NCBI GenBank assembly: GCA_011109175.1
Contig: RDEW01000047.1
Span: 206,324 to 270,323, forward strand
Direction of reading: 5' to 3'
Length of the DNA stretch: 64,000 bases
Source: Dicyema japonicum
Taxonomy: Eukaryota; Dicyemida; Rhombozoa; Dicyemidae
Below are positions 1 through 11,416 of this stretch, one piece after another. Numbering within the stretch: the first letter of the stretch is position 1; every line of letters begins with the position of its first letter. Both the position numbers and the translations under genes were made by a program. The notes below the pieces were generated by a model. That model did no database searches, was not told the DNA's origin, and saw only the letters and a list, made by a program, of their open reading frames with translations.

Positions 1-1
1 T

Positions 2-2612
2 GGGTACTTACAAAAAACGAAAGTTACTTGTAGCCTTGATGAGAACTTTGGCGAATATCGAATTATATGTCAGCCGAGCGACTCAAAACATTATGGACTT
101 GGATTTGCCATCCACTCAAAGTTGACAAGTGCAGTCCACCGTATATGTAGTGTGAATGACAAGATCTGTGTTATACAAACCGACTTACCACCTTCGAAGA
201 GCTTTCTGACAATTGTAAATGTTTATGCGCCACACTGCGAAAGAGTAGCGAAAGATCCGACAGAACTAGACGACTTCTATTCAACACTGTTACGGACGTA
301 CAACGAATATGAGTCGTCATCACTAATACTCATTGCTGGGGATTTGAATGCAAAAGTCGGGATGAAGAATAACCCGGATGATGTTTTCTTGGGAGAACAT
401 GGACGTGGAATAAGAAATTTACCCGGGACAATACTTGGTCACTTTTGTATGGCAAACAACCTTTTCCTATGCAATACTGCATTTACGCATCCTGCCTGCC
501 ACAAAACTACGTGGATGGGGAAGCGAAGGAACTCAGAAGGAAAGCTGGTTCCAATATACAACCAAATCGATTATGTCATATGCCGGGCTAAAGACAAACA
601 CCTTCTAGTAAACGCACGTTCATATGAAGGTTCGACGACTGTCAGCGACCACAAGATGGTTATTGCGACCTTCACCCTGAAAAAACATGCCACTAAATAC
701 AGGAATGCAAAAAATCACGAATTTGAAAAAATCAGAGGCGACTACGCGACTGAAAGGCTGATTTCTCAACCGGAGATTACTGAGAGATATCAACAATACA
801 TTCAGACTAATTTGCAGGACGTATTGGTGGATACCACGCTAGAAGACGCCTGGAAACGCACAAAGGACACCATCAACGAAGCTGCTGAAGCATGTCTTGG
901 CAAAAGGGAGAATAGTAAAATGCACCTGAAGGCTATTCATCCAGATGTTCCCGAGCTTGCGAAAAGTCTAAAAGAAATAAATATGAGAAAATCAAATGCC
1001 ACTGACACTAATGCGATAAAAGCCCTTCAAGGCGAAAGACAACGTGTCAGAAGAAAAATAAAGGGTCTGAACAAGAAGCTTTTCATAGAAGAAATAGCCT
1101 CCTGTATAGAAGAAGTAAACAAAGTGAAAGACAACGCACAGGTGTACGTCGCTGCCCGTTTGTTGCGGCGAACAAACCAAAGTCGACTAACCATAAAAGA
1201 CGAGAACGGTAAGCTGATACTGAACACCAAAGAACAAACTGAAGCCATCGCGGCTCACTTTGAGAAGCTTTTCAACATCAAAACCATAGAAATCCACCCA
1301 TTTGATGGAAGGCCAAGACATTACGCAAAGTCTGGGCAAACATTGTGCTTGAACGAATAAAAGGACCTGCTTACAAATACCTATCAGATAGTCAAAGTGG
1401 TTTTCGAGAAGGGAGATCCACAGCTGATGCGGTCTGGAGTCACAGACGGAGGTGTGCAACATATCAAAGATACCGTAACGCCACCAATATTTTGGGAATT
1501 GACCTATCAAGAGCTTTTGATACGGTTAACAGGAACAAATTAATGGGGGTACTGAGCGGATTTCTTGATGAATCGAGTCTAAGGATGATCCGAATTCTAC
1601 TTTCTAACACTGAGCTCCTTGTGAGAGTCGGAAAAACCTATTCAAGAAAATTTGAAACAAATACGGGCACTCCACAAGGAGACTCTCTTTCTCCTCTACT
1701 ATTCACAATTTATTTGGAAGCCGCTATGAGGGAACTTAGACCGTCATACCAAGGAAAGACGGAAGAAGTAATCTACGCGGACGATGTAGACCTAATTTCT
1801 GAAGACAAAGAGGTCCTGGAAAACCTATTAGAAAAAGCACCAGATGTACTAGGGAAATGGTTTCTTACTGTGAACAGAGAAAAAACAGAACTCACAGAGA
1901 TAAGAAGGATGAGTAACGTCCTAGAAGAGAAGTGGCGACAAGTAAAGAAACTCGGTTCACTTATGGGAGATAGCGAAGATATTTTACGTAGGAAAACTCT
2001 AGCCAATGCTGCGTTATATAAACTGAAGAATTTATGGCTCAATCAAAAAGGCATCGACACGAAAATTACTATACGACTCGACTCATTCAACTATACGACT
2101 CATTCATAAAACCCGTACTTTTATATAACGCTGGAACTTGGGCGACCTCATCAGCGGATATGGAAAAACTAGACTCGTTCCTACAGAGGTCAGCTGAGAA
2201 AAATAACAGGAACTACTTGGCCTACGAGAATATCGAGGAATGCTTTATATAAGAGATGCAGCACTAGACCTATCAGCTTAGAAGTACTGGAATCCCGATG
2301 GAGGCTCTTCGGACACGTGCTGAGGATGGAATTAACATCCCCACCGAACATATCTATGGAAACATACTATGTTAGTCAAGAAGGCCGCTATCGGGGAAGA
2401 CCAAGAACAACACTGCCAATAGTCTTACAAAAAGACCTGGTCAGTATCAAAAAAATCTAATAAATGCCGACGACCTGGACAGCATGAGAGCCTTGGCTAG
2501 GAACAGGGGAGCATGGAAAAGGATGACATCTAACCTTGTTTCTTTTGCTGCACATGCGGGGCTATAATTAGTATGGCTCTCGTGAAGTGCTTAAATAATA
2601 ATAATAATAAGC
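2..2612 (+). mobile_element. RTE-like non-LTR retrotransposon, copy 1, left-truncated by the window and internally deleted
   Basis: An open frame runs from base 2 to 1360 and continues off the left edge. It encodes an AP-type endonuclease: NVYAPH, then the GDLNAKVG motif near 340-360, and VSDHKMVIA near 645-665. After about 1315 the frame shifts and RT resumes at about 1318 (frame of 1345-2109) with LERIKGPAYKYLSDSQSGFR, LGIDLSRAFDT, TPQGDSLSPLLF and YADDVDL. Comparison with the copy at 14340-16110 shows the RT fingers (roughly 100 codons) were deleted at the junction. The rest, in shifted frames, carries LYDSFIKPVLLYNAGTWATS, SRWRLFGHVLR and RGRPRTTLPIVL, typical of the RTE C-terminus. The 3' end is GGGGCTATAATTAGTATGGC followed by a TAA microsatellite (about 2597-2611). 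It is a dead copy. Confidence 0.9.
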
Positions 2613-2704
2613 AGGTATTGAACGTGACGAAGATCAGACATATCTTCACGCACAGTAAACAAACGTCAAAAGTAGGATTCCAAATACTCAGCTTATTATT
2701 AACG

Positions 2705-2900
2705 GATGAGTCTATTTATTCACCCCAAATACACCGAGAAAGAAGTTAACAGTAAACAACTAATTAAGTGTTACCAGTTTCCACTATTACAGAAAGAGTC
2801 CTTCCACTTTACACAAGTCCATCTGGAACCAGCATAAAAGGTAAAAACGTCCATTCCTTGTAGTTGTGGGAACCCCTCCAGTGAAGTGGGGAAGCAAATG
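2705..2900 (-). mobile_element. Solo 3' tail of a Jockey/CR1-like element
   Basis: Read on the minus strand, this matches the 3' tail seen after the Jockey-like copies: a short A/T-rich end at about 2712, then the conserved TTAATTAGTT core, then TTCCAC...CATCTGGAACCAGCATAAAAGG. The segment at 50893-51125 is a close relative in the same orientation, including the AAAAGGTAAAA block and the CCCCTMCAGTG block. No RT or endonuclease is attached, so it is a 5'-truncated insertion. Confidence 0.7.
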
Positions 2901-3152
2901 ATCTTTTTTCATGCCAGCCTGGCACTGAAATTGTTGTAGTGTCACATTCAGCTACAGTCCTTGACTAACGCGTTAAAGAAATTTGATATGCCTCATGGAC
3001 GGGAAGGACTTGACAGGCTACGTGCATGGCAAAGAGTCACAAAAAATGTAAGAAGCTAACTAGTAAGTTGATTGTTTGTGTTGCACGTGCTTTGTCACGT
3101 CCTATGACGTATCGTAAGCCCCAGTGATAATAAACCAATTTTAATCATAGTT

Positions 3153-4250
3153 TTATTTAATATTTTTTAAGCGATTTTCTTCAGAAATATGTGAAAGGCA
3201 TGATTTCAATGCATCGAAATCTCTGCAGAAAACTGCAAAAATCCAGCTTAGAATGGTGGAGACGCATCTGATCAAGTTAAGTCTTTTCCACGTGGTTAAA
3301 ACTCCACATAGTCGAACCTTAAATATCAATATAAGAAAACATCTGGCTTGAAAATATTATGTCCGGTTGAATTTAATGACGTTAGGTTGGTATAATTGCC
3401 AATGCACGTGTCTCCATCAAAAGCCGCCAGACTGGCTGAAAATGCGATCAGGGAGAGAATCAAGGCGGGAGTTGAAGGCTTCATAAACTCTCTAACTATG
3501 TGAGATTTTTCCAAATTGAACTTGATTCTAGCAGAATTATCAAATATTACATGTCGATGAGATTCACACTTGAAAAGACAAGGCACACGTGGTATATTAT
3601 TGCCAAATACTTTGAACTGGACTGCATTGATCTCAACAGACTCTGTTTGCTGTCAAATTTATATGTATAAATGGTAACAATCTAAAATTATGGCGACCTC
3701 GGACCTGCCAAACTGCGATTCCTGCTAAAATTGACTGCAGGAACATTGCAATTGTTTTGAAGTTATTCTGCATGCTGATTGCGTCATTAATGCTGTCGTT
3801 TTGGGTCTCCATGAAGTAATTTTTTTGTGGATTAAAAGACTCTGATCTCGTCAGCTTCCCATTAATAAAGTTCTGGCGACCAACGCTTTTAAATTTATCT
3901 TAAATAAACTGAAAAGTTACCTTTGTTTTGCAAGTAAAGGTACTTTGATGGTTGGCTGATTACGGTAGATTGGGGGAGTATAGGAGCTACTCCAAAATCA
4001 TTCTCGACTATGAAAACGTCAGCCTTCACTTTTTCGACATCTTTTGAAATTCCTGCGAGTTGAGAATTTCTCTTCGATCTAATGGTGGTCAAAAATTATA
4101 CCTAGATGTCTTCTTGGAAGGTTTTCCACCTTCTGATGGTCTCTGAAATAAATGATAGGTTTCACATTATCTTGGAGACTGGGCAACGGTCGGGATCTTC
4201 TTTTTGGTTCCTTTAATAATGCGAGGTATTACAGTTGTTTTTCTAGACAT
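3153..4250 (-). CDS. TMEM237: TMEM237-like tetraspan ciliary transition-zone protein
   Basis: The gene appears only after removing tiny introns at 4079-4101, 3899-3920, 3682-3704, 3528-3550 and 3318-3340 (22-23 nt each). The spliced protein is about 312 residues. A basic N-terminus (MSRKTTVIPRIIKGTKKK) leads to VKADVFIVENDFGVAPILP, then FKTIAMFLQSILAGIAVWQ (first membrane span), YLAIIYHVCLVFSSVNLID (second), MKPSTPALILSLIAFSASLA (third), and WKRLNLIRC...WIFAVFC (fourth). The LAG.AVW and VNL motifs and the four-span layout fit TMEM237, which organises the ciliary transition zone in other animals (family knowledge, from memory). Stop at 3153-3155. The start at 4250 and the first intron (about 39 or 45 nt near 4146-4190) are less certain, because the unspliced frame hits a TAA there. 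It lies about 640 bp downstream of LIS1 on the same strand. Confidence 0.78.
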
Positions 4251-4639
4251 ATCAATTCCGTTACTATGGATTTAATATTATTATAGATGTTTCTCTGAAT
4301 TTTTAGCACTTTTACAAAATTCGTGTAATATTCATAGGATCTGGATACTCCGCATATACAACATTTCATCGTTCGGTTTTAGACGTCTTCCTAGTTTTTC
4401 ACTTTAACCATCACCTTATTTATTTAAATCCTGAAATATACTAGAAAAGGTTAAAGTACACCAGTCCACACAATCAGAGTGAGAAGCATCCCTTTAAGTA
4501 TTACGTCCTTCCATATTCGCCATTGTGAGAACCCCATTACTAGACTGGGGACGACAGGGTTCCTTTTGGATGCCGATCAAGCATTAACCGTTTCTTGAGT
4601 TAGAAGGATCTTATGACCCCTTTAAAAGACTGAAGAAAG

Positions 4640-4805
4640 TAAAAAAACAGAGCAGAAACCTTCAGCCAAGTAGGTAACGGTATGAAACTCGAACCCACAG
4701 CAAATCGCGACACGAGGGACGAAATCAACCACTACCTGGTCACCCATCCCCTTAGGGCCATTCAAGTGATGTAAGCAAGGGAAACAGAAGCACACCAATT
4801 CAGCC
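4640..4805 (-). repeat. tRNA-like segment, possible SINE head
   Basis: On the minus strand, a Pol III A-box-like stretch (TGACCAGGTAGTGGTTGA, around 4730-4745) is followed about 45 nt later by a B-box-like GGGTTCGAGTTTC (around 4683-4696). This is the normal spacing within a tRNA gene. I could not fold a convincing cloverleaf or assign an anticodon, so it is more likely a tRNA-derived repeat than a working tRNA. Confidence 0.4.
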
Positions 4806-4888
4806 ACTTTACTCTAAAAATTTAACTAATAATATAAAAACAATCAATCAAAAATAGATAAATAAGACAAATAGAATTATAATATGAA

Positions 4889-6275
4889 TTATCTACAATC
4901 CCACACTCTCACACTCATATCATTACTACTGCTAACAGCCAAGGACATCCGTGGGTGATACTCTTCACTTTAACATAACAACTACCAAAACAAGTCACAA
5001 AATTATCATGAACTCCCACACACTTTATTAAACCGCATTTTTCAATCTCCCAGATTCTCACATGCCCATCATCAGCCGCACTGGTTATGATCTTCCCTTC
5101 AGGATGGAATACTACATATCTCACCCAGTTGTCATGCCCACCCTACCCTCATTCAAAAAACTACCATTTTTCCAATACAAACTCCAGAATCTGCATTCCA
5201 CAGGAGAACTGTACGGTCCCGACCACCAGATGCGATCAAATGTTCTGTATCGGACTTACACCAGGCCACAGCCTCAACCACGTGCTCATGTCCGTACAAA
5301 ACCGTAGCACAATCGCCTGTGCTGACATTCCATACCCTCACGGTCTCAGATCAGAACACAGAAAACTTGGTCATTGGAACAGCTGGCCAGAAGGGTACCC
5401 GTCTTATTGGTTTTGACCATTCTGACCCAATCTGTGTGACCCACAAGAGTTCGAGTACAATATCTAAGGTTACGGAATGGTTTTACCCATTAGATACTTC
5501 CCAAACCTTAAGAGTGCAGTCTCTCGAGGCAGACACGATAAAATCGGTAGAAGGGATCAAGGTGACAGAGGAGACTGTATGATCATGTCCATAGAGAGTT
5601 TTGCGACAACTTTTGGAGACCAAATCCCATATTTTCAGAGTCATATCCGTAGAGCAAGTGTCTAAATATAAAAAAGCAAAAAATACACAAAATTTGACCA
5701 TCCAGAGAGAAACAAAGATCTGTTACCACGCTTGTGTGGCCCTTGAGAGAGTAAAGGAACTGGCCAGTCTCAAAATCCCACATTTTTATGCTTCCGTCGT
5801 AACTTGAAGACCCAAGTTCATTGAAGACCGGATTGAATACCACACGTGTCACAATTCCTTGATGACCAGTGAGGTTAAATTTGGTCGGAAGAACGGGGCA
5901 AAAACGAGGAAGTTCTTTTCTGACTTCCCCATTAATGGTGATCTCATCTTTTACGAGAGATTCGAGTTCAAGGACCTTAATAAAGCGGTAGAAAAACCCG
6001 TTTCTGTAGTCTGACCACGGAAGTCCACTTGTTTGCGAGCAAGTCCACGTATTTGTCATTGTTCATCGAATTTTCATCCTTAAGTAAAAATAGAGGTAAA
6101 CCAAGCCAGTTTCTGAGATGAAAGCGTTGAGGGAATTTGTGAGCGAATTGGCTTTGAAGTAGGCGGCAATTGCCAGATTTCTATAAATAAAACCGCAAAT
6201 TTGGAATATTGGTTTTATTATTTTGCATGTAATAAGTACTTACAGGTCTTCGGTTTGCTTGGAAGATAAAACCAT
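4889..6275 (-). CDS. PAFAH1B1: LIS1 / PAFAH1B1 homologue (LisH + WD40 repeats)
   Basis: Spliced length is 387 residues with eight introns of 63, 23, 22, 25, 23, 22, 22 and 23 nt; the coding total is exactly 388 codons. The start ([11 protein letters not shown]) and the following [10 protein letters not shown] match the LisH dimerisation domain. [12 protein letters not shown] is the coiled-coil segment. WD repeats follow in order: [79 protein letters not shown] and [12 protein letters not shown], ending SVRVWDCR. Length and repeat order fit LIS1, a dynein regulator acting with NDEL1 in nuclear positioning and mitosis. The middle loop that is long in vertebrates is short here. Without splicing the gene looks like five disconnected minus-strand frames. 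Confidence 0.95.
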
Positions 6276-6559
6276 CAAGTCGGAATAACCGTTATATTCT
6301 AAAAAATAGTACTGAAAGATGATTTATTTTTAGAAAAAAAGCTTACACAAAGCAGCTTTATATTCAAAAGTTTTAAATTTTAAAATATTTTTATTCCATG
6401 TTTATATATTTATTAATAATTAAACTATAAGTGAAATATCTATCTACTTATTCATATATCTTATTATTTTTGGATTTAATAATCTGTTAGTCCACTTGAA
6501 AACTTGATTGATAATTAATTACTTTTTCTTTTTCTGCTGTTTTCATCGGATCCACTTTA

Positions 6560-6910
6560 CTCGGGAATCGTCGAATGACTGGCAGGCATTCAAAAAAAAT
6601 CCGTATCATCATTTCACAGAGAGACTATTTCCCTGGAGACGTGTTCTGCCATTGAGGTCAGCATCCCGGACAATGTCCTGCTTGGATGAAGGTTCTACTG
6701 GAATTTGTCTCTTTCTTCACAGAAATCGTTCATATCCCCTCTGCCCACATCCAATTTAGTGTCCTCATAATAATCACATGCCAGTTTCACAAGTTAGTTG
6801 AGAGTAGATATGAATTCATCTTCGTCGACCTTAATCCCATGCCTATGTTCGATGGTCATACTTTCGAGAGTTTTCTTACGCACGACTGACTGGATGCAAA
6901 TGGATGCATA
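6560..6910 (-). mobile_element. R2/CRE-like element C-terminal fragment
   Basis: Minus-strand translation gives IQSVVRKKTLESMTIEHRHG, closely matching the end of the frame at 42257-42589 (IQSVVLKRTLESMLIEHKHG). Stops and frame changes occur further on. It is the extreme C-terminus of an element with a restriction-like endonuclease; only this part survives. Confidence 0.65.
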
Positions 6911-7877
6911 TTATGGCATCATTATGTCTTTTTTTGATGACGCCTCATCATACTGAACATCCGACGTAAAAGATGTGGGACTCATCTTGAAGATCCAAAA
7001 ATGTCCCTTGACTTCTCGCTGTGCTTACTTTTCCTTAGAACATTGATCAACTGGAATTTATGACCTACCATATGACTGCAACTTAATCATTACCGACATT
7101 ATTCCATCTTCTCCCGTACAACGATCCAATGATCCTTGGTAAACTACAGAATAACAAAATGGGATGATTTTATTTATGGATAATTTTACCTTCCAAGATT
7201 AAGCCTTAGTCTTTTTTAACTCAGCTATATTATCAAGTGACAAAAATTAATCTTCAGAGATTCATCCGAAGGTACAAACCTTACTTAAATAGTGAAATCC
7301 TAGACCTCACTCGCAGCAGGAAACGCTTGAAATCGATAACACCTACTCATGAACCTCAAACCGAACAATCCTTATTGAATGAAAATTTTAACTGACTTCA
7401 AAAGTCGAAGATGAAAAAATAAGCTAAATTTATCTCTCATCTAAACCCAAAATCAAAACCTTGAAAATTCTGGAGGTTTGTTAAAGGTGTTTAGGTCAGT
7501 CAAACTGATTTTGGCTTCTCTCATGGAGTGGCATTTAATTAAGATAACCGAACTAAAGATTTTTATTGTCAGGCAAATGACATTATGATCCTTTATATTT
7601 TTATATATAAATATATTCGACCTAAATAATCAAACCACTGAGAGGTTCGAGGACTAATATCTATGTTTCAGTCCTAAAATACCCCCAGCTCTCTTGTCAA
7701 AAATCCAGACGGCATATGTATCTTCAACTTGAAATTTTTCTAACCAAACGGGCTCCGGGGTCTCAAGGGTTTTATGAATTCTGGCTTTACAGAAACGACA
7801 TAAATCAGCTGATAAAAATTGTAAGCATCTAATGGTCGGATAAATTAAACAACAAGACTCTTTACGAACTATTTTAA
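6911..7877. other. No recognised gene; one unexplained minus-strand frame at 7654-7935
   Basis: The interval is AT-rich and shows no family motif. The 93-residue minus frame at 7654-7935 has LCRFCKARIHKTLETPEP, a possible CxxC pair, but no start context and no partner exons that I could join. I leave its function open. Confidence 0.35.
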
Positions 7878-8160
7878 GTGATAAAATTTTGCTGGCGACT
7901 TTTTGGGCATATTTGTTGTATGGATATGGTGGCATTATTTAACCTCATTATGGAGGATTTTTTCAATCAAAATGTGACTGGGGTTATACGTGGTCGGCAG
8001 AAAACAATGTTTCCCTTCTGTTTAGATCAAGGTTATGCCTGTTTGAAAAATAAGAACAACGGACGACCTTGATGAAATACGGAAAAGTTTGAAGAAGAAA
8101 GTTGCATGGAGAAAACTTGCAGAACGGATAGGAAACAGCACGGAACAAGCAGAACTCTAA
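7878..8160 (+). mobile_element. RTE-like 3' fragment
   Basis: The translation carries WRLFGHICCMDMVALFN, then VIRGRQKTMFPFCL, then, after a frameshift, TDDLDEIRKSLKKKVAWRKL. These are degenerate versions of the WRLFGHVLRM, RGRPRTTLPIVL and DDLDSMRALARNRGAWKRM blocks at the end of copy 1 (2290-2530). It is 5'-truncated and inactive. Confidence 0.75.
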
Positions 8161-8379
8161 GTATTCATATTCTTATGGGTAACACGAAGTGGCGATCCTA
8201 GGGGCAGCCGGAAGCACGGTGTAGGAGGTAGCAGATCCAAGCCATAAGGGCAGCAATCCAAGTCATAGAGTTAACATTATTAAGTTATACTCACTTTTTT
8301 CGATGTTTTTTCATTATAAACAAAATCACCTGCCAATGATCACTGTTTTCTATTGACTTCGAGCGTACTGGTTTTAATC

Positions 8380-8842
8380 GATGTCAGATAAATGTTCGCT
8401 GTGAATTCCCATATAGATCTTCTGAAAAGCGTGGTCAGTGACCTTCTCCTTGTTATGACAACATTGTCACGCTTGCGCAGCATATCGTGCGAGGAGACGG
8501 TTGTTTTCCCTTGCTACAGTATTCTGTTTTGATTTCTTGCGTGTATAAATGAAAGATATCCTGATGCGTGAATATTTGGATTTTGCAGCAAGACATGAAA
8601 AATCATGCACGATTGATTACAAACTCCAAGAGCAAATTTTGAGTGAAAAAAGAAATGACGACTTAGTGTTGATGGAATTTTTGATGTTTTTCTTGCAAGA
8701 CAGCAAATTTAATTTTGTTTCTCTTAATTTTTTGGAGCCCTATTCTTTCATCAGTATAAAGTGACAAAACGTTTAAAAGATCCCAAGATTGATTTAATTC
8801 AGGCAATCGATGACCTTATACAATTTAATAAACTAATAATTA
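8380..8842 (+). repeat. Dispersed repeat with a short degenerate frame; inverted partner at 63540-63980
   Basis: The block containing MKDILMREYLDFA (frame 8549-8764), and both flanks (GTGATATC-like upstream, CCCAAGATTGATTTAATT downstream), recurs in reverse orientation near the right edge at 63540-63980. Both copies have different indels and stops. The encoded family is not recognised; a cut-and-paste transposon remnant is one possibility. The SINE at 8843 lies directly after it. Confidence 0.6.
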
Positions 8843-9172
8843 TGTTGCTTAGTGGTTAGATGTCGGGCTTAAGTGGCTTAGGCTACGGGTTCGAATCTCG
8901 CTGCTGTCCACCTGGTGGAAGGTTCCACGCATCTACGATGCAGAAATGGTTTGACGAGTGACGCCGTCATCAGTGAATACTCACTGCGGAACTGGATTGT
9001 CTAGAAAGGACACTCACACAAGAAAAAGAAAAAAAGAAGTTAAGATCATTCCTTGGTTCTACGATTAGTTAAAATTAACTGTTCTTTACTTAAATAAAGT
9101 GTGTGTCCTGCCTATGCGGAGCTATAAAATACTATGGCTCTCGTGAAAAGGCTTTATTATTATTATTAATTA
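8843..9172 (+). mobile_element. tRNA-derived SINE with an RTE-like LINE tail
   Basis: The head has an A-box-like TTGCTTAGTGGTTAGATG and, 42 nt downstream, a B-box GGGTTCGAATCTCGC: Pol III promoter parts at tRNA spacing. A body of about 240 bp follows (GGACACTCACACAAG, AAGATCATTCCTTGGTTCTA). The 3' end (GCGGAGCTATAAAATACTAT then GGCTCTCGTGAAAAGGC plus a TTA repeat) matches the end of RTE copy 1 at 2555-2611. A 5'-truncated second copy is at 37086-37260. The shared tail implies mobilisation by the RTE-like reverse transcriptase. Confidence 0.85.
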
Positions 9173-9208
9173 TGTTAGTAAACGAATGAAAGTTCAAGTT
9201 AGTGAGAT

Positions 9209-11416
9209 TTAGGTCAGTCTCATTTTCATAAACTAAGGAATAATTTTATAATTTCTAACCTGTTGAATGTCACACTTTTTACTTCCCTCTTGTAGCATCT
9301 CATCAAATTGCCCTAAAAATATTTAGAATTTCAAACTGCAGCAGTTTTTTAGTTTCACCACACAATTGAAAAAAGCATCAAATGCTAATTTTTTATCTTT
9401 ATTTGTGTATTTTTTCGCCAATATATTTAATTCAGGTATTCCAATCCTGCAGCCTTTTGTCATTTAACAATTCAAACCGAAATCCTTGAAGGCTTCTATC
9501 ATATCCGACGATTTAAGTTTTCCATCATCTTTAGATGCATATTTCATAAATGACTTCTAGAAATGAAATAAAACCTCAAACTTCGGCTTTGCACAACATG
9601 TTCCATAATTCTTCGAATTGCTCATAACTAAGTTTTACTTCCGACTCTTTCTAAGAAACATATATTCAAATAAAACCAGGCTATTTAAAAAAATCTCATT
9701 TACAAGCAACCAACTGAACGTTGGTTCATTTGTAGCTAAAATAACTCTATTGGGTACCTGACTTTTTTAATTCGTTTAGAAGTTCCTCTAGTTGAATTCT
9801 ATCAATTTTCATTTCAGAATCTCCATGTTTCTTAAATTTATTCGTCACTTCAGGTGTCATCGAGTTTTCAAAATTAAAATTTGCCTAAGAGTAATCATTT
9901 AAGTCACTTTTTTAGCAACTTCTGTATCTTGTTTCAGACTATAATTATGTTTAATTAATATTACTTTGCTGCAAAGTTACCATCCGAAATTAATCTAAGG
10001 AAAGAAACTTCATCTTCAAAATTGTTTTTTTTCAATTTAAGTTTATATCTACCAGGCTTTAATTTTTCGCAACAATGGTGCTGCTCAAAATAGTCCGTGG
10101 ATGAAAATATTAAAGATCTATAATCTTTGATTTTTTATACCCATTCATAAAAATCTCTATCGTCGTATGAGGAGTGTAACTGTTTCTTCCATTTTCTCGA
10201 TACCCGGACAGAGAGAGACAAGTATAAAATATTAGATCTTCTAAGACGTCAATTATAAATGTCACGGATGAATCTAACAGCGTTAAAATAACAGAAACAT
10301 TCATTAAATAAGTCAACTGCCCAGTTTATATAAAATGGAATAACCTTCATATTATTGGTGACAGGATTACAAATCGTCAAAAAGCCGAAATATTTTTCAA
10401 AATAATCTATGCCTATACTAAAAAAGTTTTATATTCAGAATACAAAAATTCCCCATCCTCCTTAGCTTTTTGTTTCAACTTTTTTATGGTTTCAGCATCT
10501 ACATCATCCCATTTAGACGAATAATCCGACCATGGACCTCTCCATTCCCCCTGTCCCCATGGATTTCTTAATCGCACCAATAAATTTTTATTGACAAAAA
10601 CGAGATTTATGAAAGAATAGGCATGTCCTGGGACAAGTCCAAAATGCTCTACATGACGTTCATTACCCTAAAACTTTATGTAAATCAACGACTGATATTC
10701 CGGTAAGCGCGAAACCATTCAATTCAAAAGCTTCTTCGAATATTTTTACTAACTTATCATGGTTTGTAATTGTATTTGCATAATAAGTCACTGCAATTCC
10801 GCCTGTAAGGGCAACTATTCCTTCCGCCAAACCTCCACCTTCTAAATTATAATAACCATTGTAATATCTGCATATTACCAACATTTCAATACTTGGCAAA
10901 GGCTTTCTCCAAGTAACTTACCCAACTGTCTTTCATTGAATGCGCGAACTTAAGTTTATTGTTTTCAAAAGGAAGCAAACTGTCAACAACGATAGCATAC
11001 CATTCTCCATTTTTCCATAAAGTCATAGCATAAATATCTGCTGATTCGTCTTCTAAGCAAAGTTGGAGAACATGGTTCAGATCATCTGGACGTGTTGCTA
11101 CTGATGCAATTGCAGCTAGAAGCCAGCAGTCACCTATAAATTAAGTCTAAATTAGCATCACCTAGTTCTCCTTGATTTACATCAAATCTTGTAGCACCAT
11201 CATATATGAACTTGTTATCCGGAAAAGCCTCCTACAAATAAATATTTGAATTGAAAATTTTAAAACTAACACAAACTTAGAGTACCTTATAAGATTTTAG
11301 AACGGATCCGTCTACAATAACTTATAAAATAAACGAGGAAATTTAAAATGTTTATCGACATAGTTGCGACCTTGAGTCCTTCGCAATTGCCTAAATCTGT
11401 CTGCTCCTATAATCAT
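9209..11416 (-). CDS. Calpain (calcium-dependent cysteine protease), full domain set
   Basis: After removing 16 introns (22-28 nt, plus two of 53-54 nt) the frame is 584 codons with stop, giving 583 residues. The CysPc domain has FIYDGATRFDVNQGELGDCW with the catalytic Cys, PGHAYS with the catalytic His, and RNPWGQGEWRGPWSD with the catalytic Asn. A C2-like domain follows (FLTICNP, SSVTFIIDVLEDLIFYTCLS, LKPGRYKLKL, SFLRLISD). Penta-EF-hand segments finish it (HGDSEMKIDRIQLEELLNEL, LSYEQFEELWNM, YASKDDGKLKSSDMIEAF, LAFDAFFNCVVKLK). Start MIIGADRFRQLR at 11416, end MKMRLT at 9209. The layout is that of a classical calpain with all three catalytic residues kept. The N-terminus before the protease core is very short. 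The exact splice before the His motif (28 nt) is my best choice of several. Confidence 0.92.

Noticed and set aside
3153-3484. Small secreted Cys-containing protein starting MKPSTPALILSL
   Set aside because: The apparent signal peptide is the third membrane span of the TMEM237-like protein; the frame continues upstream through a 23-nt intron at 3528-3550.
4915-5807. Plus-strand frames across the LIS1 locus (5062-5307, 5087-5416, 5319-5582, 5601-5807)
   Set aside because: Antisense shadows; the minus strand gives the complete LisH/WD40 protein.
8843-8915. Functional tRNA gene
   Set aside because: A and B boxes are present, but the 5' acceptor strand does not pair with the 3' side, no anticodon stem forms, and the unit continues into a SINE body and LINE tail.
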